The notes beneath the pieces are model-generated. The model was not told where the DNA came from. It searched no databases and worked only from the letters and a program-made list of their open reading frames with translations. A program made the translations under genes and the position numbers. A stretch of 64,000 bases of DNA from JANLTP01 sp031363055 (GTDB lineage: Bacteria > Pseudomonadota > Gammaproteobacteria > Burkholderiales > Burkholderiaceae_E): contig JANLTP010000019.1 in the NCBI GenBank assembly GCA_031363055.1, positions 1 to 64,000 of the forward strand, read 5' to 3'. Of the stretch, positions 25,543 through 33,762 are shown one piece after another. How positions within the stretch are numbered: position 1 is the stretch's first letter; every line of letters starts with the position of its first letter.

Positions 25543-26477
25543 GTGACGCAACTGCTGGCACAACCGCTGGCCCATCTGCGGTCAGCGCAAAACCGTTCGC
25601 GACCAAGAAATTCCTGGAGATCAAGGGGCATCGCATGGCCTATCTCGATGAAGGCCAGGGCGAGGCGATTGTGTTCCAGCACGGCAACCCGACCTCGTCC
25701 TACTTGTGGCGCAACGTCATGCCACATTGCCGGGGACTCGGGCGCCTGGTCGCCTGCGATCTGATCGGCATGGGCGACTCGCAGAAGTTGTCGGCCTCGG
25801 GCCCGCTACGCTACAGCTATGTTGAACAACGCGAATTTCTGTTCGCACTCTGGGAAGAACTGAAACTCGGCGATCGGGTCACTCTGGTGCTTCATGACTG
25901 GGGATCGGCGCTGGGCTTTGACTGGGCCAACCAGCATCGGGAGCGCGTACGCGCGATTGCTTACATGGAGAGCATCGTCCGGCCGCTCAACTGGAGTGAG
26001 TGGCCTGAAGACGCGCGGCGCGTTTTTCAAAATATGCGGAGCAGCGCCGGCGAGCAGATGGTGCTCGAGAAAAATGTCTTCATCGAGAGAATTTTGCCTG
26101 GCTCGATCATGCGTACACTCAACGAGCCAGAGTTCGCCGAATACCGGCGGCCGTTTTTGAACGCCGGTGAGGACCGCCGACCGACATTGAGCTGGCCTCG
26201 GCAAATCCCGATTGAGGGCGCACCGGCTGACGTTGTCGCTATCGTCGACGCCTATGCACAATGGCTGTCAAAGTCCGATATCCCGAAGCTTTTTATCAAC
26301 GCTGAGCCAGGCTCAATACTGGTTGGGGGCCAGCGTGAGTTTTGTCGTGGCTGGCCAAACCAGCAGGAAGTCACCGTTCGCGGCACTCACTTCATTCAGG
26401 AAGATAGTCCGCAAGAAATCGGCATCGCACTGGCAGCATTCATTGCGGCCCAAGCGTCCAGTGCCAAAAATATTTGA
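25539..26477 (+). CDS. Haloalkane dehalogenase-type alpha/beta hydrolase (HLD-II-like)
   Basis: About 312 residues from the ATG at 25539. All active-site positions of the DhaA-like HLD-II group are visible: nucleophile Asp120 followed by Trp121 (LHDWGSALG), Glu144 in YMESIVRP, base His284 in RGTHFIQEDSP and halide-binding Asn50 in HGNPTSS. Such enzymes hydrolyse C-Cl or C-Br bonds. The nucleophile is Asp, so this is not a classical Ser-type meta-cleavage hydrolase (CmtE/BphD), although it occupies that place in the operon. The true substrate could be halogenated, or the enzyme may have another ester or epoxide role. Confidence 0.87.
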   Translation: MSDATAGTTAGPSAVSAKPFATKKFLEIKGHRMAYLDEGQGEAIVFQHGNPTSSYLWRNVMPHCRGLGRLVACDLIGMGDSQKLSASGPLRYSYVEQREFLFALWEELKLGDRVTLVLHDWGSALGFDWANQHRERVRAIAYMESIVRPLNWSEWPEDARRVFQNMRSSAGEQMVLEKNVFIERILPGSIMRTLNEPEFAEYRRPFLNAGEDRRPTLSWPRQIPIEGAPADVVAIVDAYAQWLSKSDIPKLFINAEPGSILVGGQREFCRGWPNQQEVTVRGTHFIQEDSPQEIGIALAAFIAAQASSAKNI

Positions 26478-26518
26478 TATCGTCTTTGAGCCAAATAGCT
26501 GTGGGGCAGTACACAAGC

Positions 26519-27364
26519 TCAGGTACCCATTTCTTCGCCCATCCGGATTGGTGCGCCCGGCGACCAGGCCGGGTTGAATTGAATCGACGAACGCGGCATG
26601 AGCAGAACTACGGTCGAGCCCAACAGGAATCGACCCATTTCATCGCCCTTCTTCAGGGTAATGTCTTGCCCGTCATAACGCCATTCACGCAATCGACCCG
26701 GTCGTGGCGGATTGACCCGCCCATGCCAGGCTGTTGCCATGCTGCCCACGATCGTCGCACCGACCAGCGCCAGAACTAAAGCGCCGTGCGGAGTATCAAA
26801 CACGCAGACCACACGCTCATTACGCGCGAATAGTCCCGGTACTCCGCGCGCGGTCAGCGGATTGACCGAGAACAGTTCTCCAGGTACGTGAATCATACGC
26901 AGCAACTTGCCATCGCAAGGCATATGAATCCGGTGGTAATCCTTCGGACTTAAATACAGCGTCGCAAATTTGCCGTTTTGAAACTGTTCGGCGAGCTTTG
27001 CATCGCCGCCGACCAATGCCTCGGTTGAATAGGTGTGGCCTTTTGCCTGGAATATCTGATCGTCCTTGATGTCGCCGAATTGGCTGATCGCGCCATCGAC
27101 CGGGCAGAGCCAAGCGGCATGCGTTCGGGCGCGCGCATCGGCGCGCAACGGCCGCGTGAAGAAATCGTTGAAGCTTGCATAACTGCGAACATCGGCGTTG
27201 TCAGCCTCACTCATGTCGACACCGTAGCGCGCGATAAATCGCCGGATAGCCCAGTGACTGAGCGCGCCTGCCCGAGCACTCGCAAACTTGCCAGCGGCAA
27301 TTGTCAGGGCTTGTTTAGGCATTAAATATTGCGGAAAAACTCTGAAACGATCAGACACAAACAT
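26519..27364 (-). CDS. psd: Phosphatidylserine decarboxylase proenzyme
   Basis: This 281-residue PSD has the self-cleavage motif LGST in GRFLLGSTVVLL, which yields the pyruvoyl-bearing alpha chain. SYASFNDFFTRPLRADAR, CPVDGAISQFG and the His-containing YLSPKDYHRIHMPCDG are standard family segments. It makes phosphatidylethanolamine at the inner membrane. It converges on the hydrolase gene, with 41 bases between stops. Confidence 0.93.
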   Translation of the reverse strand: MFVSDRFRVFPQYLMPKQALTIAAGKFASARAGALSHWAIRRFIARYGVDMSEADNADVRSYASFNDFFTRPLRADARARTHAAWLCPVDGAISQFGDIKDDQIFQAKGHTYSTEALVGGDAKLAEQFQNGKFATLYLSPKDYHRIHMPCDGKLLRMIHVPGELFSVNPLTARGVPGLFARNERVVCVFDTPHGALVLALVGATIVGSMATAWHGRVNPPRPGRLREWRYDGQDITLKKGDEMGRFLLGSTVVLLMPRSSIQFNPAWSPGAPIRMGEEMGT

Positions 27365-27485
27365 TACTCGAAGGATGTTGCCAAAATGTCTAAAGCCGAT
27401 CGATGATGGATATCAATGTCATCGGCGCTCACTGATAATCGCGCTTCCCGAAACTCACTGCGTCGACTCGACGAACTGAACCTAC

Positions 27486-28004
27486 ATGAAACTTTTGATC
27501 GCTCTTTCCATCGCTGCCAGCAGCCTTGTTCTTTCGCAAACCTTGTACGCTCAGAACTCCACAGGCGCCGCTTCCGCAGCGCCGGCAGCACCCACTACAT
27601 CGGCGGCCATCAAACCGGTGGCCAGCGGTGACGCCAATGCGGCTGGCGGCACGGCAGTTTATTACAGCGATAAATTCAATGGCCGCAAAACCTACAGTGG
27701 CGAGCGCTTTAGCAACCAGGCCATGGTAGCTGCTCACCGGACCCTGCCGATGGGAACGATGGTTCGCGTGGTTAACTTGAAGAACAAGAAATCGGTCACC
27801 GTCAAGATCATCGATCGCGGCCCTTCGCAACCGGATCGAGTCATCGACCTGTCCAAGGCAGCCGCGACCAAATTGGGTTTCGTCAAGGCGGGTTCGACTG
27901 ACGTCAGCCTTCAGGTGATCGGCAAGTCCAAGGTCGGCAAAGCGGCCAAAGCGACGAAGACAGTAAAGCCAGCGAACCCTGGCAAGTCGAGTAAGCCGAA
28001 GTAA
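27486..28004 (+). CDS. RlpA-like double-psi beta-barrel protein, secreted
   Basis: The 172 residues start with a Sec signal peptide (LLIALSIAASSLVLSQTLYA), an Ala/Pro-rich linker and then a DPBB domain. The RlpA motifs are AVYYSDKFNGRKTYSGERFSNQAMVAAHRTLPMG and VKIIDRGPSQPDRVIDLS, with the catalytic Asp of IDRGP. It ends in a Lys-rich tail. RlpA proteins cleave denuded peptidoglycan strands at the septum; this short version lacks a SPOR domain. Confidence 0.87.
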   Translation: MKLLIALSIAASSLVLSQTLYAQNSTGAASAAPAAPTTSAAIKPVASGDANAAGGTAVYYSDKFNGRKTYSGERFSNQAMVAAHRTLPMGTMVRVVNLKNKKSVTVKIIDRGPSQPDRVIDLSKAAATKLGFVKAGSTDVSLQVIGKSKVGKAAKATKTVKPANPGKSSKPK

Positions 28005-28062
28005 TGGCCACTGGTTCCTGGCCGGATATCACGGTATTCACCCGATAAGGAAATCATCGCGC

Positions 28063-28558
28063 ATGTCAGACCTCCTGGGCAACACCCCGCTGGCGTAGCC
28101 GCTGACACTGCGCTTCAAACTGATTGCCATCGCGAACCAGTTTTGCTGACGCGCAAGGCCGAGTGATTGGCGAACTGCAGCGCCACATGGTCAAGTCCTG
28201 GTTTAAGTCGACTTACAGTTTGACGGTTGCGCAGTCCGGTTTGGACGGCGGTTTTGGCACAGTCGGCGCTGCCAGCAATGTGGCGTACTCGGTCACCGAG
28301 ACCAATCCCTGGATCAAGGTGTTCGACAGTCTGATTTCAGAAATTCCGATCGTCGGTAGTTTGGCGGGATATTTTCTGCATCCGCGCTATGCCGTGCTCG
28401 ATGCATCGGGCGCCGAGCGTATCGAGATCCGCAAGCGGCCCTCGTTGCTTGAGCGCAAGTTTGACATCACCGCGCTCGAAGGTCTGGAGGCAGGCGCCGA
28501 AAAGCCACCGGTGCTGGCGGCTTTGATGATGATTCTGCTGGAGTCGAATCGGGGCTGA
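28063..28558 (+). pseudogene. Disrupted LURP-one-like (phospholipid-binding barrel) gene
   Basis: An ATG at 28063 preceded by AAGGA begins MSDLLGNTPLA, then meets an in-frame TAG (28096-28098). The same frame continues PLTLRFKLIAIANQ and then breaks at a four-T run (28141-28144); removing one T joins it to ADAQGRVIGELQRHMVKSWFK in the frame that runs to 28558. Both halves read as one protein of about 164 residues of LURP-one type. It therefore carries one nonsense mutation and one frameshift. A shorter translated product from 28124 is possible, but the first strand would be lost. Confidence 0.75.
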
Positions 28559-28573
28559 CGTCGGGAGGCGGTG

Positions 28574-29026
28574 CTACCCGTTCAGAACGCGCAGCAGCTT
28601 CGCTTGCGGATCAACTTCTACCTCGGCACCCTGCGGCACTCTCGCGGTGATGTCTTCATCAAACCCGGCCATCATCGTAATGTCACCAAACGCAGCCCCT
28701 TGAACCAGAATCGGATTCACCGTGTTGAACACAATCGCCAAGGGTACAACGCCGCGTGAGGCCATCTCGCGCAACATCCAGGCACTGGCGACTCCGCCCT
28801 TGGCGGTATCCAGGACGAGGATTCTGCCCACGTATGATTGACCGACGAGTTTGTGGGCAGGCCGCACAAAAGTACCGGCGATTCGGTCAAGGTCGTAGCG
28901 CGCCGAGAAGCCATCTTTGGCGACCAGGCCCAAGCCACGAACTTTTTCGCCGATCGCATGCCGTGCCTTGAATTCCGCCATCGGAGTTCCCGACGCGGTC
29001 GGCTTGAAGTGAATCACCGAATTCAT
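28574..29026 (-). CDS. Aconitase X small subunit (DUF126)
   Basis: Starting at 29026 (MNSVIHFKPTASG) the protein has 150 residues. DUF126 features are GFSARYDLDRIAGTF, HKLVGQSYVGRILVLDTAKGGVASAW and ILVQGAAFGDITMMAGFD. It forms the swivelling-domain subunit of the two-chain AcnX dehydratases. Its start overlaps the large-subunit stop (ATGA). Characterised bacterial AcnX enzymes dehydrate cis-3-hydroxy-L-proline; another substrate is possible here. Confidence 0.87.
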   Translation of the reverse strand: MNSVIHFKPTASGTPMAEFKARHAIGEKVRGLGLVAKDGFSARYDLDRIAGTFVRPAHKLVGQSYVGRILVLDTAKGGVASAWMLREMASRGVVPLAIVFNTVNPILVQGAAFGDITMMAGFDEDITARVPQGAEVEVDPQAKLLRVLNG

Positions 29027-30267
29027 GTGAGTCTGCCGGTAACGGCGGCGCCGATGCAACGCTCCATGGACGCCAGCATCGGCACATAGCCGTAACCGCC
29101 AAGAATATTGACCAGCTTCGCGCTATTGGTTGCCAAGCGCTTCCAGCCGTTCGCTTCGGCGATCTCTCGCGCATAAGACTGATAGAAGCACATGCCCGAG
29201 AGCAACTGACCACCGGCGGCTTCAATTCGCTGCGTGTATCCGAATCGATCGGCGTCAGGTTTAATTTGTGGGCTGGTAATCGCCAGCATCGGTTTTACGA
29301 ATGTTCGACCGTCGCACAGCTCGGCGATTCGACGCAATTCATACAGACTCAATTGCGGTGCCGAAAATACGACCACATCGATTTCGTCTGTGAGCGCATA
29401 AGCCTTCTCCAACGCCTTAACGTCAGTCTCGCCGATACGATGCGCGAGCGCCAGCTTGTCGCCACCAACGTCCTTGATGTGAATCGCCTCAGGCGTGATG
29501 CCGGCCAGATGAAACAGCGCGATTGAGCCGAAGCTCGCCATGGCGGCACCGAAATGTTTGAGCGCATCAGAGCCTGGTGCGCCTTCGAGGCCTTCGATGA
29601 TCGGCACCGTCCAATAGTTGCCGGCCAGCCGTCCGATGACGCCCCCCAGTGCGCCCCAGTCGTTTAGCGCGGTGGGTGTCCAGTCGCAGCGAATACGCAC
29701 GGTCGCCTGACGTTGTGCATCCAGGTGAAAGCCGTAGCGCGGCGTTCGACCGGTCAAGCCAGCCGACAGGGCTGAAGGCCCACCTTCGTAATTCGAGCGT
29801 GCACCGCACACCGAGTTCGAATAGATGACGACGCCGGTGTCGCCAAACGCCAGGTGTTCGCCTCGGGTCGGTGCCTGAATCGTTTGGTAATTGATGCACG
29901 TGTCCGTCATGGCGACCCCGAGGCGCTCGAAGGCGTTGACGGCGCGGCGCTCGAGCGCGACCATCCAGGCGGCTTGCTTGAGCAGGTCGGCCTTCGCGAA
30001 ATCGGTACCGCGTGGGTCGGTGATCGTCGGTATGCGCACCTTTGCACTACCGTCGCTCTGGCTCGCCAGTTGTTCGAGCCAAGCCACACCGGACTCGCCC
30101 AAACTTTCGGTGTCCGCCATGATGTGGGCTTGGGTAACCGGGACAAAGTCCTTCGCACCGAAGAATGCTCCGACCTTGATCTGGTGCTGCAGCGCCATTT
30201 GAGGTGCCAGCCCCAATTCGCCGGCGAGCATCGCTTGTTCTGTAGGGTCGAGTTGCATGTCGTTCAT
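29023..30267 (-). CDS. Aconitase X large subunit (DUF521)
   Basis: The start at 30267 (MNDMQLDPTEQAMLAGELG) overlaps the Bug gene stop; 414 residues. AcnX catalytic-domain segments are AHIMADTESLGESGVAWLEQLA, MTDTCINYQ, FGDTGVVIYSNSVCGARSNYEGG and the C-terminal ITSPQIKPDADRFGY, with Cys positions (CINY, SVCGARSNYEGG) able to hold the Fe-S cluster. With the small subunit it should act as a hydro-lyase on a small hydroxy acid, for example cis-3-hydroxyproline. It is coupled to Bug and RidA genes, which suggests uptake of the substrate and handling of an imine product. Confidence 0.9.
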   Translation of the reverse strand: MNDMQLDPTEQAMLAGELGLAPQMALQHQIKVGAFFGAKDFVPVTQAHIMADTESLGESGVAWLEQLASQSDGSAKVRIPTITDPRGTDFAKADLLKQAAWMVALERRAVNAFERLGVAMTDTCINYQTIQAPTRGEHLAFGDTGVVIYSNSVCGARSNYEGGPSALSAGLTGRTPRYGFHLDAQRQATVRIRCDWTPTALNDWGALGGVIGRLAGNYWTVPIIEGLEGAPGSDALKHFGAAMASFGSIALFHLAGITPEAIHIKDVGGDKLALAHRIGETDVKALEKAYALTDEIDVVVFSAPQLSLYELRRIAELCDGRTFVKPMLAITSPQIKPDADRFGYTQRIEAAGGQLLSGMCFYQSYAREIAEANGWKRLATNSAKLVNILGGYGYVPMLASMERCIGAAVTGRLT

Positions 30268-31271
30268 TCGAGTGTGACTCCGGCGTTGCGTACTGCGCGG
30301 CTCCATTTGGTCAACTCGGCGCGCTGGAAATCTGCAAACACAGTGCCCTGCGTGGCGGCGGGCTGTACCCCGAGTTCGGCGAGCTTGCTGCGAAAGCCTT
30401 CGTCGGCAACCGCGCGCCGGGTTTCGGCAGCCAGTTTCGTCGCAATCTCGGCCGACAAATTGGTTGGCGCGAACAGAGCCCACCAGGCAGTCGCCTCAAA
30501 GCCGCTCAGTCCCGATTCGTTCAAGGTCGGCACATCGGGTAAAACGCTCGAGCGGACCAGGCTGCTGACGGCGAGCGCGCGCAACTTTCCCGCTCGGACA
30601 TGCTGCAGTACGGATTGCACCGGATCAAACATTAACGGGATCTGTCCGCCGAGCAAGTCGGTCAGGCCGGGTGCGCTGCCCTTGTAGGGAACATGCTTGA
30701 GTTCGGCATCAATGGCCTTGGCGAACATTTCACCGGTCAGATGACCTGGCGTACCGTTGCCGGCGGAGCCGAAAATAATGGAGCCTGGAGCGCCGCGCGC
30801 TGCGGCCGCGAGATCGGCAACGCTCTTGAATGGCGTACCCGGATTGACGACGATCGCCATGGGCGCCAGCGCGATCAGGCCGAGTGGCGTGAAGTCCCGG
30901 GTAGCGTCGTAGGGCAATTTTCGGTATAGCGACGAATTGATTGCGTGCGTGCCAACCGTGCCCAGCAACAGCGTGTAGCCGTCGGCCGCCGATTTGGCCA
31001 CCGCATCGGCGCCGATCGAGCCGCCAGCGCCGCCACGATTATCAACCACGACCTGTTGACCGAGCGACTGTGACAACAGTTGCGCCAGTGGGCGCGCAAC
31101 AATGTCGGTTGGCCCACCGGCTGGAAAGGGCACGACCAGGCGCAGCGGGCGAGTAGGAAAGGCCTGAGCTCGTGCTAAGCCCAGCGGCACGCTCGTGGCC
31201 GCAGCGATCATGCTCGCGCCGACGCCGCTGCGCAGCAATTGTCGCCGAAGTTCTCTCGTAGTCAAGATCAA
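30264..31271 (-). CDS. Bug-family substrate-binding protein
   Basis: The 335 residues have a long twin-arginine-like leader (RELRRQLLRSGVGASMIAAATSVPLGLARA). The mature start AFPTRPLRLVVPFPAGGPTDIVARPL is the Bug signature, followed by VDNRGGAGGSIGADAV, SAGNGTPGHLTGEMF and KHVPYKGSAPGL. It is overlapped by four bases at both ends (RidA upstream, AcnX downstream), so it is a true operon member and probably binds the AcnX substrate or a related carboxylate. No TctA/TctB genes are near. Confidence 0.9.
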   Translation of the reverse strand: MILTTRELRRQLLRSGVGASMIAAATSVPLGLARAQAFPTRPLRLVVPFPAGGPTDIVARPLAQLLSQSLGQQVVVDNRGGAGGSIGADAVAKSAADGYTLLLGTVGTHAINSSLYRKLPYDATRDFTPLGLIALAPMAIVVNPGTPFKSVADLAAAARGAPGSIIFGSAGNGTPGHLTGEMFAKAIDAELKHVPYKGSAPGLTDLLGGQIPLMFDPVQSVLQHVRAGKLRALAVSSLVRSSVLPDVPTLNESGLSGFEATAWWALFAPTNLSAEIATKLAAETRRAVADEGFRSKLAELGVQPAATQGTVFADFQRAELTKWSRAVRNAGVTLE

Positions 31272-31741
31272 GGCTCGAGCGGACGGAAAGCCACAGCCTT
31301 GATTTCAATCAGCAGGTGCGGATGCGGTAACTGGTGGACCGCGACCGTGGTACGTGCCGGCCCGTCGTATCCGAAGAACTCGCCATACACCTGGTTGTAG
31401 CCGCCAAAGTCATTCATGTTGACGAGAAAGCTGCTGATCTCAACGACATCGGCCAGGCTGGCACCAGCGCTTTCAAGAATGTCGCGAATGTTCTGAATCA
31501 CCGCCCGCGTCTGCTCGCGAATATCGAGTGCGGTGGTACCCATCGCATCGACGCTGGCACCGGCAATGCTGTTGTCGGCGCGCCGTGAGCTGGTGCCCGA
31601 GACATAGAGAAAATCACCGGCGCGTTTGACATGCGGGAACTTGCCGCGCGGGGTTGCCTTGCCGCTGACCACTTGCGCTACTGTCGCAGAAGTCGCTGCG
31701 GTCGATGGCGGCGCGGGCGTCGCCGAGTGGTTAGCGCTCAT
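31268..31741 (-). CDS. RidA family deaminase
   Basis: The start at 31741 (MSANHSATPAP) has AAGGAG ten bases upstream; 157 residues. After a low-complexity Ala/Thr/Ser N-terminus comes the RidA core: GKFPHVKRAGDFLYVSGTSSRRADNS, IRDILESAGASLADVVEISSFLVNMNDFGGYNQVYGEFF and PARTTVAVHQLPHPHLLIEIKAVAF with the Arg that binds the substrate carboxylate. RidA enzymes hydrolyse reactive enamines or imines; 2-aminomuconate deaminases are relatives. Beside AcnX it probably handles the imine formed after dehydration of an imino acid. Confidence 0.87.
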   Translation of the reverse strand: MSANHSATPAPPSTAATSATVAQVVSGKATPRGKFPHVKRAGDFLYVSGTSSRRADNSIAGASVDAMGTTALDIREQTRAVIQNIRDILESAGASLADVVEISSFLVNMNDFGGYNQVYGEFFGYDGPARTTVAVHQLPHPHLLIEIKAVAFRPLEP

Positions 31742-31776
31742 ACCCAATTTCTCCTTCGGGGCGGGCTGACCGCAAA

Positions 31777-32460
31777 TCAATCTGATTTCTTCAGCAACAA
31801 CACATCCTGCAAGAAGCTTCTGATGTCGGCGATTTCTTCAGCGCAGACCGAATGAGGCATCGGATAATCCTTCCAGTTCACCGTGTATCCGAGTTGCAGC
31901 AAAGCATCGCGCGAAGCCGCCGCTCGGGGCAGCGTAATCATCGGATCCTGCCGGCCATGCGCCATGAAAATCGGTACATCAGCATTCGCCGAATGCCGCT
32001 CCTGTGCGAGGCTCGCCGCCATCGGCAGATAACCCGATAACGCCATTAGCGCAGCGAGCCGGTGCGGATATCGCAGGCCGGTCATCAAGGTCACGGCGCA
32101 GCCTTGTGAAAAGCCCGACAGGACAATTCGGTTCGCCGCGATGCCGCTGGCGACTTGGGCATCAATCAAGCCACGGATCAAGCCCTCGGATTTTCGCAAT
32201 CCCGCTTCGTCCTCGCGGCGCGCCAGATCGGTGCCGAGAATGTCGTACCAGGCGCGCATGACGTGTCCACCATTGATCGTCACCGGGATCATCGGTGCAT
32301 GTGGAAAGATAAATCGGATGTGCCCGATCAGATCATGCTCGAGGTCGAGTTCGGGAACAATCGGTGCGAAGTCATTGCCGTCAGCGCCCAGGCCGTGCAA
32401 CCAGATGACCGCTGCTTGCGGGTTCGGGCCGGTTTCAAATTCAATCTTGTCAAGCTGCAT
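31777..32460 (-). CDS. Phospholipase/carboxylesterase family hydrolase
   Basis: From the ATG at 32460 (MQLDKIEFETGPNPQAAVIWLHGLGADGNDF) the protein has 227 residues. The catalytic triad is visible: Ser in LSGFSQGCAVTL (GxSxG), Asp in HGRQDPMI and His in YPMPHSVCAEE. It matches the EstB/YpfH-like cytosolic carboxylesterases and thioesterases. It is co-oriented with RidA, 35 bases away. Its role in the AcnX operon is unknown. Confidence 0.87.
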   Translation of the reverse strand: MQLDKIEFETGPNPQAAVIWLHGLGADGNDFAPIVPELDLEHDLIGHIRFIFPHAPMIPVTINGGHVMRAWYDILGTDLARREDEAGLRKSEGLIRGLIDAQVASGIAANRIVLSGFSQGCAVTLMTGLRYPHRLAALMALSGYLPMAASLAQERHSANADVPIFMAHGRQDPMITLPRAAASRDALLQLGYTVNWKDYPMPHSVCAEEIADIRSFLQDVLLLKKSD

Positions 32461-32486
32461 TGATCTGATGTCCTCAAATAATCTTG

Positions 32487-33626
32487 CTAAAGTTTGCCAG
32501 CGAATTCGAGCAGCCGCTGGGTCACGGCCTTGGGCTGCTCCTGTTGCACCCAATGCCCGGCGCCTGCGATCAGATGAGCGCCGCGCCACTGCGTGCAGAG
32601 CGGTCCTTGCATACGCTCAAACTCGCCCGGCTTCTGATAAGTTCCCCAGTCGCTGCTGCCGGCGATAAACATCGCCGGCACTTCAATTCTGCGACCTGCA
32701 AACAAGCTGAAATCCTGGGCGTTCATGCCATTCGTGCCGCACCGGTACCAATTCAGGCCGCCCTGAAACCCGGTGTGTTCATACGATCGCACATACACCG
32801 CGAGCTCCGCTTCCGGCAGCCAGGCGTTGGCGTCGACGAGTTGCGCATCCGGCATGAACGGTGCGACGGTTTGCGCCATGTCCAGCGCTTGATCCATCAG
32901 GTAGTAATCCGGCAACTGCGCGAGTTCATCGGCCGTCCATGAAGCCAGAGGGTGTGGCTGATTCAGGGCGTAGTCAGCACTTTTGGAATGGTAATAGGCT
33001 CGCAGAAACGCCTGCAGACCCTGTCGGCAACCGAGCATGTCCTGATTCGCTTGCGCCGTCGAGTAGTACCACTGGTAGTGCTTGCGAGGGCGCTTCAGTC
33101 TGGCCAGCGCTTCATGAATGGAGGCATCAGCCGCCACATAGGGTTGTACAGGCGGTTGCGCGGGCGGGCCTCCAAACGGCGCGCTCATGAACACAACCGA
33201 TCGAAAGATGTCGGGGCGAATCAACGCTGCCCAGGCCGCCACCGGTGATCCGAAATCGTGGCCAACGAGCAGGTCCACTTGCGAAATCTCCAGCCGTGCC
33301 AACAGCGCCATTTGGTCACGCACCAGATTCAACATACGAAAGGAGTCGAGATCGCCATCGTAACGATCGTCCCAGCCGCAGGTACCTCCATAGCCGCGCT
33401 GATCGGGCGCCAACACGTGAAAACCGGCGCTCGCCAACTCGGGCATGATCTTTCGCCAACTGTAGGCCAACTCGGGGAACCCATGTAACAACAAGGCGCA
33501 GGGCCTTCCCGGCGCATCAAACCCGGCTTCAAGCAGATGGACGTTCATGCCATTCACGTCGGCAACGCGCCGGGCGCGAATACCGGTTGGAAGCTGCGCT
33601 GAATAACCGTTGATTTGCAAACTCAT
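32487..33626 (-). CDS. Epoxide hydrolase-like alpha/beta hydrolase
   Basis: The 379 residues have an epoxide-hydrolase layout: oxyanion motif LLHGFPELAYSWRKIMPEL, nucleophile Asp in LLVGHDFGSPVAAWA, a long cap domain with Tyr-rich KHYQWYYSTAQANQD, and the catalytic His in AGAGHWVQQEQP. It could also be a haloacid-type or lactone hydrolase. It is the first gene of the minus-strand run that ends with AcnX. Confidence 0.85.
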   Translation of the reverse strand: MSLQINGYSAQLPTGIRARRVADVNGMNVHLLEAGFDAPGRPCALLLHGFPELAYSWRKIMPELASAGFHVLAPDQRGYGGTCGWDDRYDGDLDSFRMLNLVRDQMALLARLEISQVDLLVGHDFGSPVAAWAALIRPDIFRSVVFMSAPFGGPPAQPPVQPYVAADASIHEALARLKRPRKHYQWYYSTAQANQDMLGCRQGLQAFLRAYYHSKSADYALNQPHPLASWTADELAQLPDYYLMDQALDMAQTVAPFMPDAQLVDANAWLPEAELAVYVRSYEHTGFQGGLNWYRCGTNGMNAQDFSLFAGRRIEVPAMFIAGSSDWGTYQKPGEFERMQGPLCTQWRGAHLIAGAGHWVQQEQPKAVTQRLLEFAGKL

Positions 33627-33762
33627 AGTTCGATCTTAGCAGAGCAAAAGCGGCCGATCGACCATCGCACGGTGAGTCCCGGCCGCTCGGCGGACGGTTC
33701 AGTGACAAGCCTCAAGTTTCCCGGCATGCTGCTACACGTCAATTGCCTGCAGGATCAGCCCC

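Noticed and set aside
28096..28098. Programmed recoding of the TAG in the LURP-one-like gene
   Set aside because: TAG is not a selenocysteine codon, there is no pyrrolysine context, and a separate frameshift follows 45 bases later.
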